From contig JAJRTX010000004.1 of the NCBI GenBank assembly GCA_021545665.1, forward strand, positions 1-21,592: 21,592 nucleotides of DNA, given 5' to 3'. Made by a program: the position numbers and the translations under genes. Within the stretch, counting starts at the first letter, position 1. Each line of letters begins with the position of its first letter. This document shows, piece by piece, positions 21,591 through 21,592 of this stretch. This stretch comes from Zetaproteobacteria bacterium (GTDB lineage Bacteria; Pseudomonadota; Zetaproteobacteria; Mariprofundales; Mariprofundaceae). The notes beneath the pieces were generated by a model. That model searched no databases. It worked only from the letters and a program-made list of their open reading frames with translations, and was not told the origin of the DNA.

Positions 21591-21592
21591 TA

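Noticed and set aside
1..21592. CRISPR array or tandem repeat array
   Set aside because: No regularly spaced repeats were found; only isolated hairpins, the MITE and one pair of short repeats.

Overview
The window looks like ordinary chromosome from a gammaproteobacterium of moderate GC content. Evidence for this is the birA-coaX-SPOR operon ending at a tRNA-Thr(UGU) gene, GluQRS, a Prx1-type peroxiredoxin, DUF3015/DUF4105 envelope proteins, a YihY/BrkB protein, a SNF2/SWIM helicase and a DUF748 protein. I cannot name the species. I see no phage, CRISPR array, integron or complete insertion sequence.

Layout. 1-50: terminator of a gene outside the window. 118-1932 (+): M61 PDZ peptidase, overlapping the 3' end of the convergent gluQRS (1921-2832, -). 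3008-3610 (+): 2-Cys peroxiredoxin with a bidirectional-looking terminator, facing a doubtful Cys-rich small ORF (3663-3869, -). 4005-6585 (+): birA, coaX and a SPOR protein, joined by ATGA overlaps. 6662-6737 (+): tRNA-Thr(UGU) with its own terminator. 6847-8579 (+): a membrane HD-GYP c-di-GMP phosphodiesterase with a c-type haem motif in its periplasmic sensor, then a small parvulin. 8629-11925 (-): an envelope cassette of secreted DUF3015 protein, DUF4105 protein and lipoprotein alpha/beta hydrolase. 12078-12263 (+): small zinc-ribbon-like protein. 12274-12491: non-autonomous transposon (MITE) with a 4-bp target duplication. 12501-18150 (-): SNF2/SWIM helicase, YihY/BrkB membrane protein and secreted class 3 lipase. 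18411-21395 (+): DUF748/AsmA-like envelope protein. 21396-21592: hairpin-rich non-coding end.

Most notable points. (1) The DUF4105 gene is cut by one in-frame TAA (10349-10351); the reading frame continues intact on both sides, leaving the putative catalytic part separated from a C-terminal part that looks like an outer-membrane barrel. (2) The DUF4105 catalytic part has a His...Asn-Cys arrangement like permuted NlpC/LRAT acyltransferases, and it sits between a secreted protein and a lipoprotein hydrolase, so the cassette may act on envelope lipids or lipoproteins. (3) The HD-GYP protein appears to couple haem-based redox or gas sensing to c-di-GMP breakdown. (4) The intergenic MITE has nested terminal repeats. 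(5) The conserved birA/pantothenate-kinase/tRNA-Thr(UGU) neighbourhood is present, but the usual downstream tRNA-tuf cluster is absent.

All assignments come from reading motifs in the translated sequence. No database search was run.
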